From assembly GCA_022800625.1 (NCBI GenBank), contig JAAWQR010000001.1, forward strand, positions 147,736 through 211,735: a DNA stretch of 64,000 nt, in the 5' to 3' direction. The position numbers and the translations under genes are program-made. This stretch comes from Clostridiales bacterium (GTDB taxonomy: Bacteria; Bacillota; Clostridia; Oscillospirales; CAG-272). Position 1 is the stretch's first letter. Every line of letters begins with the position of its first letter. The notes under the pieces are model-generated. The model saw nothing but the letters and a program-made list of their open reading frames with translations. It was not told the origin of the DNA and made no database searches. Below, in pieces: positions 33,196 through 42,859 of the stretch.

Positions 33196-36120
33196 TTATC
33201 CGAGTCTTACGGTATTCTCAAACAGATCTCTGTTGTCCGCTATTTTTTTCTCATTTCCGATAACGCATATGTGATCGCCCTTTAAGCTTTCATCTATCAT
33301 ATCGGCATAACTTTTAAGCTCCGACGCGCTTACATTCAGCATTTCTTCCCTATTCTTGCATAGCTTTTCATATGAAACATTACTGAGATAAGCATTCATC
33401 GAACGGCTCGCTTTCATATACGGAGTCAGCGGTCTGTCTTGCTTTCCGAATGTTCCTATGATAAGCTTTGTCAAAGAGCTGTCATCAATATTCGCTCTGC
33501 GAAGCCAATCGCCGCATCCTCTGAAAACGTCAAGACTTTCGGCAAGGCACGGATCACGGTATGTAGCAAGAGATATGTTTCCGCATATCCCCGAAATCAC
33601 ACATGTATACCCGTATGCTCCGCCTTTCATTCTTATCATCGGATAAAGATAATCGTTTTTCAAGAGAGAAGCAAGAACCTGATGCGCGCCGTTTGATTCA
33701 TATCCTGCATCATATATATTTCCACCCATAGCGACATACTGCACCTCAGCTGATGTCATAATACCTTCGTTCAATTTTCCGAGAGGCGAGCGCACAACAA
33801 TTCCGACCACCTCGTTTTTCTCGGGAATCGCATCTGAGAATATTCTCAGCGCTTTATCCATGTGATTCTCTTTCCCGTCATCAAAAGCAGCGCTTACAAT
33901 ACAACTGTCGCGTGAAATGATTATTTTTGACAGCTCCGCAAGCCTTGCAAGAATCTTATCTGAGCTTTTATCAAAGCTTTCCAGAAGATGCGCTTGGAAC
34001 TGATACGATCCGATTCCGTCCGTCATATCCTCGACAGCATCCGCTGCGCTGAAATAAGCAAGAGAGCGTGCTGATGCGTATTCAGAGCCTGAATAAAGTA
34101 TATCCCTCTGCTTTTCCGACACAGTTTCAGAGAGAATCTCACGAATTCTTGATGTATCGTTAAAACATGTTTCGGTCAGTATTTTGCGTACTGTATCAAA
34201 GGCTGCATTTGCTTTTTCGGCAAACATTTTTAATGAAACCGTAAAGTAAACCTTAAAATTATTCTTCCCGTGTTTTTTACTCGTTATAACATTAAGTGAA
34301 AAACCACCAGTATTTATTCGTATCTCATCAAGCAAGTCCTTATAGCTTTCGCTTACAGTATCCGCTTTTCCGTAAATATCCGATAGTAAATCAACATAAG
34401 GCATATCCTCAGTCGGAACGTGCGACAGATCAAAGAAAAGCTTAACGTAACAAAGTCCGTTTGTCGGAATATCGTGGATAACAGCACGCATACCTCCGAG
34501 CATTCCATCTCTGTTATATATAGGTTGAGGAAGCGTCGCAATATCACTTTTGGAAAGAGTCGGAATGCACTTCAGTTCTTCTTCACTCTCTTCTCTGTCC
34601 TGATATTCTGTAAGCTTTTCAAAATCACGTTTAACTTCAGTATACTTATCCTTCATCGGAAGAAGTTTTTTTCGCAGTTCTTCCGCATTTTCTTCATTAA
34701 GACCTGCCTTGGGCACAAGACAAAGCTGTGCGGAATGTTCAAAGTTCAGCATATCCTCGAGCAGACGTTCAAAATAATCTGTTTTCGCATATGATCGAAG
34801 AGTATCAAATATCTCGGAGACTCTCAAATATCTGAAAGGATCTTCCTCCGAGTAAAGCCAGCTTTGCATCATTGATGACATTAACGCAAGTCCATGAGAA
34901 GCCGTACTTTGTTCTCCCTCTCTGTATCTGAAATCGCTTCGTTCAATCGCCGCAAGAAGCGATTTTTTACTTACGCCGTTATTCACAGCGTCGCGAATTA
35001 CAGAGGTTATAACCTCTATAAACTTATTCTCTTTTTCAGGCTCTGTTCCTTTTGCGATGACCGTAAAAACAGGAGTTCTCATATGATTGATCATGCCGCC
35101 GTAGATTTCCTGACCTATCCCCGCTTCTGTAAGAGCTGTCTTAACAGGAGCTCCTGGTGCTTCCACCAATATATCGGAAAGAAAGTCCCACGCATAGCAC
35201 TCAACGGGATCGAGAGAATCCGCACAAACAGCTCCAAAGGCAAGATAAGTTTTGTTTTCCGACGATTCCTCTATTGAAATCGGATAATATTTTGTGTCCT
35301 TCTCGATATCCCCCTGCCCGAACGGCTTCTGCATCTCAATAGCCGAATCTATATGGATCTCATCAAAGCGAGACAGATATTCCCTATCCATAAATGTCAG
35401 CCGCTCTTTAACGTCAAGATTTCCGTACAACATAATATACGCATTTGACGGATGATAATACTTTCTGTAAAAATTCAGAAAATCTTCGTATGACAGATCA
35501 ATAATACTGCCGGGTTCGCCGCCTGAGTTTTTTCCGTATGTATTGTCCGGGAAAAGCGTATATAAAAGCTCATCATATATATCGGAATCGGGCGATGATT
35601 TTACTCCTTTCATTTCGCTGTAAACAACTCCGTTTACGGTAACTTCTCCGTTTTCACCCGGTTCATAGTGCCAGCCTTCCTGCATAAAGATTTCGGGATG
35701 TTTAAAAATATTCGGCGCGAAAACGGCGTCCAGATATACATTCATCAAATTTACAAAATCACGGTCGTTGCATGAGGAAACGGGATACATAGTTTTATCG
35801 GGATATGTCATAGCGTTGAGAAATGTCTGCATAGATCCTTTGAGAAGCTGCATAAAGGGGTCCTTTACAGGATAGCGCTCAGAGCCGCACAAAACGCTGT
35901 GCTCCAAAATATGAGGCTTTCCGCAGTCATCCTCAGGAGGAGTACGAAATGCTGCGCAAAACATCTTATTTTCGTCATCATTTGAGATAACGCAAACGCG
36001 TGCCCCGCTTTTTTTATGCCGCAAAATAAGTCCGATACTGTTTTTATCACTTAAATTTTCACTTTTACAAATTTTATATTCACTCGGTATCTGAGCGGAT
36101 AAAAGTTCAATATCCATCAT
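33196..36120 (-). CDS. M16C metallopeptidase (presequence-protease / Cym1-like)
   Basis: 974 residues, the full four-domain length of the M16C subfamily. The inverted zinc motif HILEH (His70, Glu73, His74) is followed by CGSERYPVKDPF, and the downstream Glu segment GVVYSEMKGV is conserved. There is no signal peptide, so it is expected in the cytoplasm, where relatives degrade short peptides. Two adjacent ATGs can serve as start; AAAGGTG lies about 12 bases upstream. It is followed by the NodB lipoprotein gene. Confidence 0.95.
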   Translation of the reverse strand: MMDIELLSAQIPSEYKICKSENLSDKNSIGLILRHKKSGARVCVISNDDENKMFCAAFRTPPEDDCGKPHILEHSVLCGSERYPVKDPFMQLLKGSMQTFLNAMTYPDKTMYPVSSCNDRDFVNLMNVYLDAVFAPNIFKHPEIFMQEGWHYEPGENGEVTVNGVVYSEMKGVKSSPDSDIYDELLYTLFPDNTYGKNSGGEPGSIIDLSYEDFLNFYRKYYHPSNAYIMLYGNLDVKERLTFMDREYLSRFDEIHIDSAIEMQKPFGQGDIEKDTKYYPISIEESSENKTYLAFGAVCADSLDPVECYAWDFLSDILVEAPGAPVKTALTEAGIGQEIYGGMINHMRTPVFTVIAKGTEPEKENKFIEVITSVIRDAVNNGVSKKSLLAAIERSDFRYREGEQSTASHGLALMSSMMQSWLYSEEDPFRYLRVSEIFDTLRSYAKTDYFERLLEDMLNFEHSAQLCLVPKAGLNEENAEELRKKLLPMKDKYTEVKRDFEKLTEYQDREESEEELKCIPTLSKSDIATLPQPIYNRDGMLGGMRAVIHDIPTNGLCYVKLFFDLSHVPTEDMPYVDLLSDIYGKADTVSESYKDLLDEIRINTGGFSLNVITSKKHGKNNFKVYFTVSLKMFAEKANAAFDTVRKILTETCFNDTSRIREILSETVSEKQRDILYSGSEYASARSLAYFSAADAVEDMTDGIGSYQFQAHLLESFDKSSDKILARLAELSKIIISRDSCIVSAAFDDGKENHMDKALRIFSDAIPEKNEVVGIVVRSPLGKLNEGIMTSAEVQYVAMGGNIYDAGYESNGAHQVLASLLKNDYLYPMIRMKGGAYGYTCVISGICGNISLATYRDPCLAESLDVFRGCGDWLRRANIDDSSLTKLIIGTFGKQDRPLTPYMKASRSMNAYLSNVSYEKLCKNREEMLNVSASELKSYADMIDESLKGDHICVIGNEKKIADNRDLFENTVRLG

Positions 36121-36162
36121 AGTAAATCAATTCACCTTTCTTATTCTCTGTTCAAAATATCA

Positions 36163-36191
36163 AGTCCATGACGCAGCTTGCGGCATGGACT
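36163..36191 (-). terminator. Hairpin after the GH95 gene
   Basis: Arms AGTCCATG and CATGGACT plus CGCA/TGCG with one mismatch. The T-rich tail on the minus strand is short (GATATTTTG), so read-through into the M16C gene is possible. Confidence 0.6.
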
Positions 36192-36211
36192 GTGGTAATT
36201 TGCAGATTACT

Positions 36212-38479
36212 TTATTTAACCGTAATGACAGTACCGCACGGAATTTTATATATTCCGTCACAAGAGTTGTATTCCATACCGTCTGAACCTACAAGAACTG
36301 CTCCGAGCTGAGCATCGGGAAGCTCGATTGAAGCCGACTCTTTTGTTGCTGAGTTCACTGTAAGCGTCGTGATCTCTCCATTATTCCACTCAGCAGAAAC
36401 AGTGTAGTTTCCGCGTGCGCAAAGTCCCTTGAACGAACCGTCTTTCATCTCATCGCTTATTGCAGGAAGAAGTGAAATAAATCCTTCGTGGCTTTGCATT
36501 ACCATTTCGGCGATAGCTGCGCAGCCGCCGAAGTTTCCGTCTATTTGGAACGGAGGATGATTGTCAAACATATTATAAAGCGTTGATTTAGTAAACAGCG
36601 CTCTGAGGTTTTTATATGCGTCCTTGCCGTTTCTCAATCTTGCAAAATTGCATATCAGCCATGCGCGGCTCCATCCTGTATGACCTCCGCCTGAAGAAAG
36701 TCTGAGTTCAAGAGTTTTTCTGATTGCAGCATAGTACTCAGGTGTTTTTCTTGTTATCTGAGCCGCAGGATACAAACCGAAGCTGTGTGATATATGTCTG
36801 TGACCGGGTTCAAATTCCTCGTAATCTTCGATCCACTCCTGAAGCTGACCGCGCTTTCCGATCTTCAGTGACGGCATTTTGCTTCTGATATCTGCAGCAC
36901 GTGCAGCAAGAGATGAATCAAGCTTCAGAATATCTTCACATTCGATATAAAGGTCAAAAAGTCCTCCGATTATCTCAACGTCCATTGTAGGCGAGATCGC
37001 AAGGAATACGCGCTCCTTATTTCCGTCAACATCTACATAGTAGCTGTTTTCAGGAGAAGTAGACGGACCTGAAAGCATCTCTCCGTTTTCTCCCTCAAAC
37101 ATGGTATCCATAAAGAACACGGCAGAATCTCTTATAAATTCATATGCAGTGTCCTTAAGGAATGTCTTATCCTCTGTGTACAGATAGTGCTCCCACATAT
37201 GATAAGCGAGCCATGCTCCGCCGAGCGGCCAAAGTCCCCATATGCCGTCCGCCGCTGCTGCAAACTGATATATGTCAGCTACATGATGAACAACAGCCCC
37301 GCCGACCTCATAATTTTCTTTTGCTACACGGCGTCCTGCGGGTAGCAGGCAATCGTTCATATATGTAAACAGCGCATTTGCACATTCGGAGATATTCGCG
37401 CTCTCAACAGGCCAATAGTTCATTTGGAGATTTATGTTGGTATGGTAGTCAGCGTTCCACGGAGATTCAAGTCCGTCGCACCAAAGTCCCTGAAGATTTG
37501 CAGGATATGTGTCCTCACGGCTTGAAGATACAAGCAGGTATTTACCGAATTGGAAATAGAGACTTATCATTTCACGGTCAACCGCGTCCTTATAATCGGT
37601 AAGTCTCTTCAGTCTTGCGCCAACGCTCATATTATCAACGCCGTCGTTTCTGAAATCAATATCCGAGCGCTCCATGATAGCTGAAAAATCTGAGACATGT
37701 TCTTTTTTCAGCTCATCGTAACCGACAGCTGCCGCAGAAAGATATTTTGCAGTTTCCATATTTTCATCACGGAAAGCCGTAACGCATGAAACAAAGATCT
37801 CAAGCTTTGAAGCATTATTTACACCGATCCCGTACCAATCCTTGAACAACTCTCCGTCGCTTACTATCTTAGCTGTGAATCTGAACTGCTTACCGGAATT
37901 TGCCGTAGCGCAAACATAATCCATTACAGCCGTTCCGTCCTGTAATACCTCGACACTCGTAGAAACTATATTCTCTCTTACATATCGAATCTTTGTTTCA
38001 AATTTTTCATCGCATGAAATACGCGTACATACAAGCTTTGCCGGGTGGGATGCAAAGCTTTCTCTTTCATAGTGCTTACCGTATTTATCATAGCTGATAT
38101 TAAGCACACCGCGCATGAGATCAAGATTTCGCTTGTAATTCTCGCACTCTGAGTCATGATGAAGATCAACATACAACTCGCCTGCCGCCTCATATGATTT
38201 TACAACAAAATACTTGTCTTCAAAATTCTCCATTGCCCATTTTTCAGCGAGATGAGGCTTTCCTTCCATGAAAAGAGAACGGATATGCAGAAGTCCTTCT
38301 TTATATCCGGGCGCTTTTGTATCCTGATAATCGCCGTCCCATATTGTTTCCTCATTATAGGATATTCTTTCGCTTGCGATCTCTCCGTATACGGAAGCGC
38401 CTATTGAACCTGCGCCTATCGGAGAAGTATTCTCCCAATTGTGCGCATGATTTTTGATTTTAAGTATATATTCTTTCAT
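36212..38479 (-). CDS. GH95 family alpha-L-fucosidase
   Basis: 755 residues from the ATG at 38479. The family N-terminal beta domain (SPIGAGSIGASVYG, SYNEETIWDGDY) precedes the (alpha/alpha)6 catalytic barrel. Key segments are HTNINLQMNYWPVE (the Asn pair that activates water), GQLQEWIEDYEE (general acid Glu), HRHISHSFGLYP, GGGHTGWSRAW and QIDGNFGG (Asp). GH95 enzymes release alpha-1,2-linked fucose or related galactose. There is no signal peptide, so it should act on imported oligosaccharides. The ATG has no ribosome site of its own; a four-codon ORF with one lies just upstream. Confidence 0.95.
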   Translation of the reverse strand: MKEYILKIKNHAHNWENTSPIGAGSIGASVYGEIASERISYNEETIWDGDYQDTKAPGYKEGLLHIRSLFMEGKPHLAEKWAMENFEDKYFVVKSYEAAGELYVDLHHDSECENYKRNLDLMRGVLNISYDKYGKHYERESFASHPAKLVCTRISCDEKFETKIRYVRENIVSTSVEVLQDGTAVMDYVCATANSGKQFRFTAKIVSDGELFKDWYGIGVNNASKLEIFVSCVTAFRDENMETAKYLSAAAVGYDELKKEHVSDFSAIMERSDIDFRNDGVDNMSVGARLKRLTDYKDAVDREMISLYFQFGKYLLVSSSREDTYPANLQGLWCDGLESPWNADYHTNINLQMNYWPVESANISECANALFTYMNDCLLPAGRRVAKENYEVGGAVVHHVADIYQFAAAADGIWGLWPLGGAWLAYHMWEHYLYTEDKTFLKDTAYEFIRDSAVFFMDTMFEGENGEMLSGPSTSPENSYYVDVDGNKERVFLAISPTMDVEIIGGLFDLYIECEDILKLDSSLAARAADIRSKMPSLKIGKRGQLQEWIEDYEEFEPGHRHISHSFGLYPAAQITRKTPEYYAAIRKTLELRLSSGGGHTGWSRAWLICNFARLRNGKDAYKNLRALFTKSTLYNMFDNHPPFQIDGNFGGCAAIAEMVMQSHEGFISLLPAISDEMKDGSFKGLCARGNYTVSAEWNNGEITTLTVNSATKESASIELPDAQLGAVLVGSDGMEYNSCDGIYKIPCGTVITVK

Positions 38480-38483
38480 AAGT

Positions 38484-38498
38484 TCAGTGTCGCGCCAT
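38484..38498 (-). other. Four-codon upstream ORF ahead of GH95
   Basis: ATG GCG CGA CAC TGA (MARH) with a GGGAGG ribosome site nine bases upstream (38508-38513). Its stop is four bases before the GH95 ATG, an arrangement suited to termination-reinitiation. Alternatively GH95 starts at the TTG at 38515, but that overlaps the ribosome site. Confidence 0.4.
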
Positions 38499-38558
38499 CC
38501 GCGCGAGCCTCCCAAATAGTATTTTTTCCGTGCAGTTATCTTTTTCTCTGCTTAGGTT

Positions 38559-38587
38559 ATGATAGCATATTACAGCCATTCTGTCAA
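38559..38587 (-). promoter_or_regulatory. Sigma-A promoter of GH95
   Basis: Minus-strand perfect TTGACA, 17 bases, TATCAT preceded by ATGC. The -35 lies immediately after the stop of the recombinase gene. Confidence 0.85.
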
Positions 38588-38588
38588 C

Positions 38589-39617
38589 TTATTCTTTAGT
38601 ATTGGACGGAAGATTTTTTTCTTTCTTCGGCATTATCTCAGAGAGCGGATTATTGTTCATTGCAGCCTCCATTCCCTTGTCTGAAACATGAGTATATATC
38701 TGTGTTGTGTTCAGCTGTTCATGACCGAGAATATCCTTGAGCACTCTGATATCGACCTTTCCCGTCTGATACATCAGAGTTGCGGCTGTATGGCGGAGCT
38801 TGTGAGTCGAATATCCTTTATTGCCGAGTCCTGAGGCATCCAGATATTTATAAACCACGTGCTGAACAGTTTTGTTGCTTATCCTTGTCCCTCTTGATGA
38901 AATAAACAGCGCTGACTCTCCCGGCTTCGTTTGTGCTGCAAAGCGTACCGACATATAATCTCCGAGAGCTGCTCTGCATGCATCGTTGAGGTATATAATT
39001 CTCTCTTTAGAGCCTTTTCCCGTAACTCTGAGAGATCGCATTTCATGATCAATATCGCGCATATCTATTCCAGCAAGCTCTGATAGGCGCATTCCGCAGT
39101 TCAAAAAAAGTGTCAGCATTGCATAATCTCTCTCTCGATTTTTTGATTCACGGTCTGATGCGACCGTCTCCAGCAAAATGATACTTTCATCAACGGTCAG
39201 GTGCTTAGGCAGCTGTTTTTTAAGCTTAGGGGATTCGATATTAGCCGCGGGATTATTTTCAAAATAATTTTTCTTTACTGTAAGATATTTATAAAACCCT
39301 TTTACGGCAGAGAGTTTTCTTGCTTTTGTTTTGTTGCTGTCTTCTCTCTCTGTATCTAAATAATACAGAAAATCATATATTTGAGAAGTTGTAACCGCCG
39401 CAAAGTCATCTACGGTCAGATGCGAAATATCACATTTTTCAAAGTTTTCGCCATTGAGCCTGTTTCCACTTGATGACAGAACAAGATATTTTCCGAAAAG
39501 TCGGAGGTCGAGCATATATTCGTCAACAGTTTTTTCCGAAAGTCCCTGTATTGACTTCTTATATTTTGCAAATTCTATATAAGGTTTCGGAAGGAGCAAA
39601 AATTCCTCATATTTCAT
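38589..39617 (-). CDS. Xer-type tyrosine recombinase
   Basis: 342 residues. An N-terminal SAM-like core-binding domain (about 10-120) precedes the catalytic domain. Catalytic residues are visible: Arg in GMRLSELAG, Lys in the beta-hairpin TGKGSKE, HKLRHTAA (His and Arg), GHEQLNTTQIYTHV (His and the nucleophile Tyr). The sequence fits XerA/XerC/XerD chromosome dimer resolution rather than a phage integrase, and no att sites or phage genes are nearby. GGGGAGG lies ten bases before the ATG. Confidence 0.93.
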   Translation of the reverse strand: MKYEEFLLLPKPYIEFAKYKKSIQGLSEKTVDEYMLDLRLFGKYLVLSSSGNRLNGENFEKCDISHLTVDDFAAVTTSQIYDFLYYLDTEREDSNKTKARKLSAVKGFYKYLTVKKNYFENNPAANIESPKLKKQLPKHLTVDESIILLETVASDRESKNRERDYAMLTLFLNCGMRLSELAGIDMRDIDHEMRSLRVTGKGSKERIIYLNDACRAALGDYMSVRFAAQTKPGESALFISSRGTRISNKTVQHVVYKYLDASGLGNKGYSTHKLRHTAATLMYQTGKVDIRVLKDILGHEQLNTTQIYTHVSDKGMEAAMNNNPLSEIMPKKEKNLPSNTKE

Positions 39618-39708
39618 ATTGTAAAAACCTCCCCTGAAAACTCTATAAATATTTTACCACAACGCAAATGTTTTTAATGGATTAAATGTAAACTTTTCGG
39701 ATAGGTGC

Positions 39709-39737
39709 TTGTGCTCTTAGTGAAAAAGACTTATAAT
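39709..39737 (+). promoter_or_regulatory. Promoter of the small membrane-protein gene
   Basis: TTGTGC, 17 bases, perfect TATAAT. Confidence 0.7.
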
Positions 39738-39767
39738 AGATTTAATATAAACTTTAAGGATTACTCT

Positions 39768-39781
39768 GCCGCCTCAGCGGC
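39768..39781 (+). promoter_or_regulatory. Leader hairpin abutting a ribosome site
   Basis: GCCGC, CTCA loop, GCGGC, followed after four bases by TGGAGA and the ATG at 39797. Confidence 0.55.
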
Positions 39782-39796
39782 TGAATGGAGATTTTT

Positions 39797-40351
39797 ATGA
39801 TAGATTTTTTCAAGAAAAACTCGAGAATGATAACCAAATCCCTGCTTAATCAATTCGGCGCTGCTGTCCTTGCACTGACCATTACAATCCCCGCCTCAAG
39901 TAAAAACTGGCTGCTTGCTTTTATAAGCTGCTTTTCAATAGCATTTTATCTTATTCTTCTTTATACATCGATGTGGGAAGAGGGCGGAAAAGAAAAAATC
40001 CGCATTGACGGAGGCCGTGCAGAATACAGTCCTTGGAGAGGATTCTTTATATCGCTGTGTGCGAATATCCCGAACATACTGCTCGGCGTACTTATTGTGA
40101 TCGGATCAATATTCGGCTCATCGGGAAGCGCATTCGGCTTCGGCTGGGCTGCGGCTGTAAATTCAGGAGCTCGCTTTATTGCAATGCTTTGGGAATCGAT
40201 GTACCTTGGACTGATCACATTATATTCTCCCAACAATCCGATAGGCTTTATACTGATTATTCTGCCTGCACTGCTTGTTTCCACTCTCGGATATATGGCA
40301 GGTCTTAAAGGTATAAAAATAATAAAGAAGCGTAACGGTAAATCACAATAA
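39797..40351 (+). CDS. Small polytopic membrane protein of unknown function
   Basis: 184 residues, four hydrophobic segments (about 15-35, 38-60, 83-105, 140-165) with short charged loops and a basic C-terminus (KIIKKRNGKSQ). I do not recognise the family. The start is the second of two in-frame ATGs; the first is part of the TGGAGA ribosome site. It has its own promoter, a leader hairpin and two terminators, so it is a single-gene unit, divergent from the recombinase. Confidence 0.75.
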   Translation: MIDFFKKNSRMITKSLLNQFGAAVLALTITIPASSKNWLLAFISCFSIAFYLILLYTSMWEEGGKEKIRIDGGRAEYSPWRGFFISLCANIPNILLGVLIVIGSIFGSSGSAFGFGWAAAVNSGARFIAMLWESMYLGLITLYSPNNPIGFILIILPALLVSTLGYMAGLKGIKIIKKRNGKSQ

Positions 40352-40359
40352 TACCATGC

Positions 40360-40389
40360 CGGGGTCGATATCAGTGGATATCGGCTCCG
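40360..40389 (+). terminator. Terminator after the small membrane-protein gene
   Basis: 13-base arms (40360-40372 with 40377-40389), seven perfect inner pairs plus G-U pairs, followed by AATTTTAT. Confidence 0.6.
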
Positions 40390-40407
40390 AATTTTATGTA
40401 AAAACAG

Positions 40408-40447
40408 AAAAATCACACTGCATTTTATCGTTTGCAGTGTGATTTTT
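40408..40447. terminator. Strong bidirectional terminator, PBP1A end
   Basis: Perfect 15 bp stem (40408-40422 with 40433-40447), A-run on the left and T-run on the right, between two convergent genes. Confidence 0.92.
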
Positions 40448-40449
40448 AT

Positions 40450-42699
40450 TTATTCTTCCGCCCCTTCATCACTTGATGAAGGAGTATAGCTCCATATGCT
40501 CTGCGCTCCGTCTAAGTCAAAATGTCTGAGTTCCTCGCCGCCTGCGTTTGCGGCATCTATATATTTCTGATGAAGTCTTGTCATAACTGTATCCCAAACA
40601 AGAAGCGAAGGATTTTCTCTGAATGACTGTAGTGATGAGTTTATATCGTATCCAGTCCAAGTCGCTCCGATATAGTATGGCGTATAACCTACAAAATATC
40701 TGTCGAAGTCAGCATTTGTAGTACCTGTTTTGCCTGCTACATCCACAGTATGTCTTAACTTTGAGGCTACGCCTGTTCCGTTTGACATGACATTTTTCAT
40801 GATTGCAGTCATAGTTTTGGCAGTATTCTCACTTACCGCAACTTCAGTATAATGCGTGTTTTCAAGCACGATGTTTCCCTGGCTGTCCTCAACATACAAA
40901 TACAGATTCGGCGACTCAAAAAGTCCGTTATTCGGGAACATCGTATATGCCCCCGCCATTTCCATAACTGTAATACCGTAGTTTAACTGTCCGAGCGAGA
41001 GCGCCGCAAGACCTCGGTCCGTGATAACCGATCCGTCAGACAGCTCGCGCCTATCGATCAAGTTATCGATATGAAGTGTATTCTTCATAAAGTCAAATGA
41101 TTTATCTATTGTAAGCTTCTGCAAAGTTTTCATAGCAACCGTATTAACAGAATTTGTAACAGCAGTAGTTATTGTCATATTGCCATGATATCCTTCAGGA
41201 TAATTCTTCGGGTATCCGACCTTCTCAGTCCATTGCCACGATGTTCCCGCACCGTGAACGACCTCGTTATACATAACCGGTCCGTCAAGTTCGATCGATG
41301 TCGGAGTTATTAGTCCCGCATCCATTGCGGGAGCATATACCGCGATCGGTTTAATCGAAGAACCGACAGGACGAACAGCGCCAGTTGCTCTGTTTAAAAT
41401 CAGGTTAGCATTCTTCTCTCCGCGGCCGCCGACAAGTCCGAGCACATCTCCCGTATACGGATCTGTGATGACCATTGCGGATTCAGGCTGAAGTCCTCCG
41501 CCCGCTTTCGGGAAATATTCGTCATCATTTTCATATACATCCTCAAGGACGTCCTGAACCTCGGGATCCAACGGAATGTATATGCTGTATCCCGATGTAT
41601 ATAGTTTTGTACTTGCAACGGCTCGTGTCCAGCCGTATTTCTCCATCAAATCATCAATGAGCTTAGTAATGACAGAATCTACATACCAACTGTGGATCGT
41701 AAGACCGTCATTAGTCTCTTCTTCCTCTTCAATTTCATCAAAATAGGTTATATTGAGTTCTTGTTCCAAGGCTTCCTCATATTCCGCCTCGGAAATACAG
41801 CCGTATTCCCTCATAGCATACAGCACAGTTCCGCGGCGAACTTTATTTCCGTCGGTCTGCTCGTTTCCGTCTGAATCAATATAGGTAAATTCATCATGAT
41901 AAAGCGGTTCATACCGCGACGGATTTTTTACAATACCCGCAAGAGCTGCACATTCGACAAGATTAAGCTCAGACACTTCCTTGCCGAAATATGTGCTTGC
42001 CGCCGTTCTGACTCCGTAACAATTATTGCCGAAATATGCGATATTCAGATACATCTCAAGAATTTCTTCTTTGCTGAGCTGTTTTTCAAGATTAAGCGCA
42101 CGGAATATTTCTTCGACTTTACGCTGTATTGTCACATCATCATCACCCGTTAAATTTTTAACAAGCTGCTGAGTAATGGTTGACGCTCCGCGTATCTGCT
42201 CAAATCCTACGAAATAATTCACAAATGCTTTGGCAGTGCCGAGCCAGTCAACCCCGTTATGCGTCATAAATCTATGATCTTCTATTGATATAAAAGCATC
42301 CGTCAGCTGTTTAGGCATTGAGCTGTATTCCGCCCAAAGACTGTTTACCGAGCCGTAAAGTCTTTCGTCTTCCAATTCTATCGGCGTACCGTTTCTTATC
42401 TGTCTGTCCTCCATTGAATCATACTTCATATAGTAAATACGTGTGGTCTTATCCTGAGCAGCGGAAACAAGCATTGACGAATCAATCTCCAGATCGAGGT
42501 CGTTCTTTATATACACGGCAAAGGCTGTGCCTATTATTATTCCGCATATCATTCCGATGAGCAAAATCGTCAGGAATATGTTTACAACATATGACAGTAC
42601 TCTCAGCGCGATCCTGCCTGCTTTTTTGGCGCCGTCATTCTGAATGTCAATATTTTTCTCTTTCGGCGGAGAAGCCTTTACTTTTTTATTATCCCTCAT
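40450..42699 (-). CDS. Class A penicillin-binding protein (PBP1A-like)
   Basis: 749 residues, bifunctional. A cytoplasmic basic tail and one transmembrane helix (about 30-65) precede the GT51 glycosyltransferase domain with catalytic Glu140 in EDHRFMTHNGVDW, followed by ASTITQQLVKNL. The transpeptidase domain has the SSIK tetrad (near residue 445), SVN (TNSVNTVA) and KTGTT (near 654). It polymerises and cross-links peptidoglycan outside the membrane. Ribosome site TTGGAGA is preceded by a GCCG/CGGC hairpin. The acidic C-terminal tail is short. Confidence 0.96.
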   Translation of the reverse strand: MRDNKKVKASPPKEKNIDIQNDGAKKAGRIALRVLSYVVNIFLTILLIGMICGIIIGTAFAVYIKNDLDLEIDSSMLVSAAQDKTTRIYYMKYDSMEDRQIRNGTPIELEDERLYGSVNSLWAEYSSMPKQLTDAFISIEDHRFMTHNGVDWLGTAKAFVNYFVGFEQIRGASTITQQLVKNLTGDDDVTIQRKVEEIFRALNLEKQLSKEEILEMYLNIAYFGNNCYGVRTAASTYFGKEVSELNLVECAALAGIVKNPSRYEPLYHDEFTYIDSDGNEQTDGNKVRRGTVLYAMREYGCISEAEYEEALEQELNITYFDEIEEEEETNDGLTIHSWYVDSVITKLIDDLMEKYGWTRAVASTKLYTSGYSIYIPLDPEVQDVLEDVYENDDEYFPKAGGGLQPESAMVITDPYTGDVLGLVGGRGEKNANLILNRATGAVRPVGSSIKPIAVYAPAMDAGLITPTSIELDGPVMYNEVVHGAGTSWQWTEKVGYPKNYPEGYHGNMTITTAVTNSVNTVAMKTLQKLTIDKSFDFMKNTLHIDNLIDRRELSDGSVITDRGLAALSLGQLNYGITVMEMAGAYTMFPNNGLFESPNLYLYVEDSQGNIVLENTHYTEVAVSENTAKTMTAIMKNVMSNGTGVASKLRHTVDVAGKTGTTNADFDRYFVGYTPYYIGATWTGYDINSSLQSFRENPSLLVWDTVMTRLHQKYIDAANAGGEELRHFDLDGAQSIWSYTPSSSDEGAEE

Positions 42700-42713
42700 T
42701 ATATCTCCAATCT

Positions 42714-42726
42714 GCCGCTGTACGGC
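42714..42726 (-). promoter_or_regulatory. Leader hairpin abutting the PBP1A ribosome site
   Basis: GCCG, five-base loop, CGGC on the minus strand, a few bases before TTGGAGA and the ATG. Confidence 0.5.
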
Positions 42727-42859
42727 GAATCATACATATATGTGCGGTAATCTTCTTTTTCCTCTTACAGGATTATTTTATACCAATATTTTGAATTTAA
42801 TATTAACGCATGTATAAATAATCCTAAAATTCGGATTTTCCGGGAACTATCATTCTTTT

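Noticed and set aside
38589..39617. Recombinase as marker of a prophage or integrative element
   Set aside because: The protein looks like a housekeeping Xer recombinase, with no phage or conjugation genes, att repeats or tRNA nearby.
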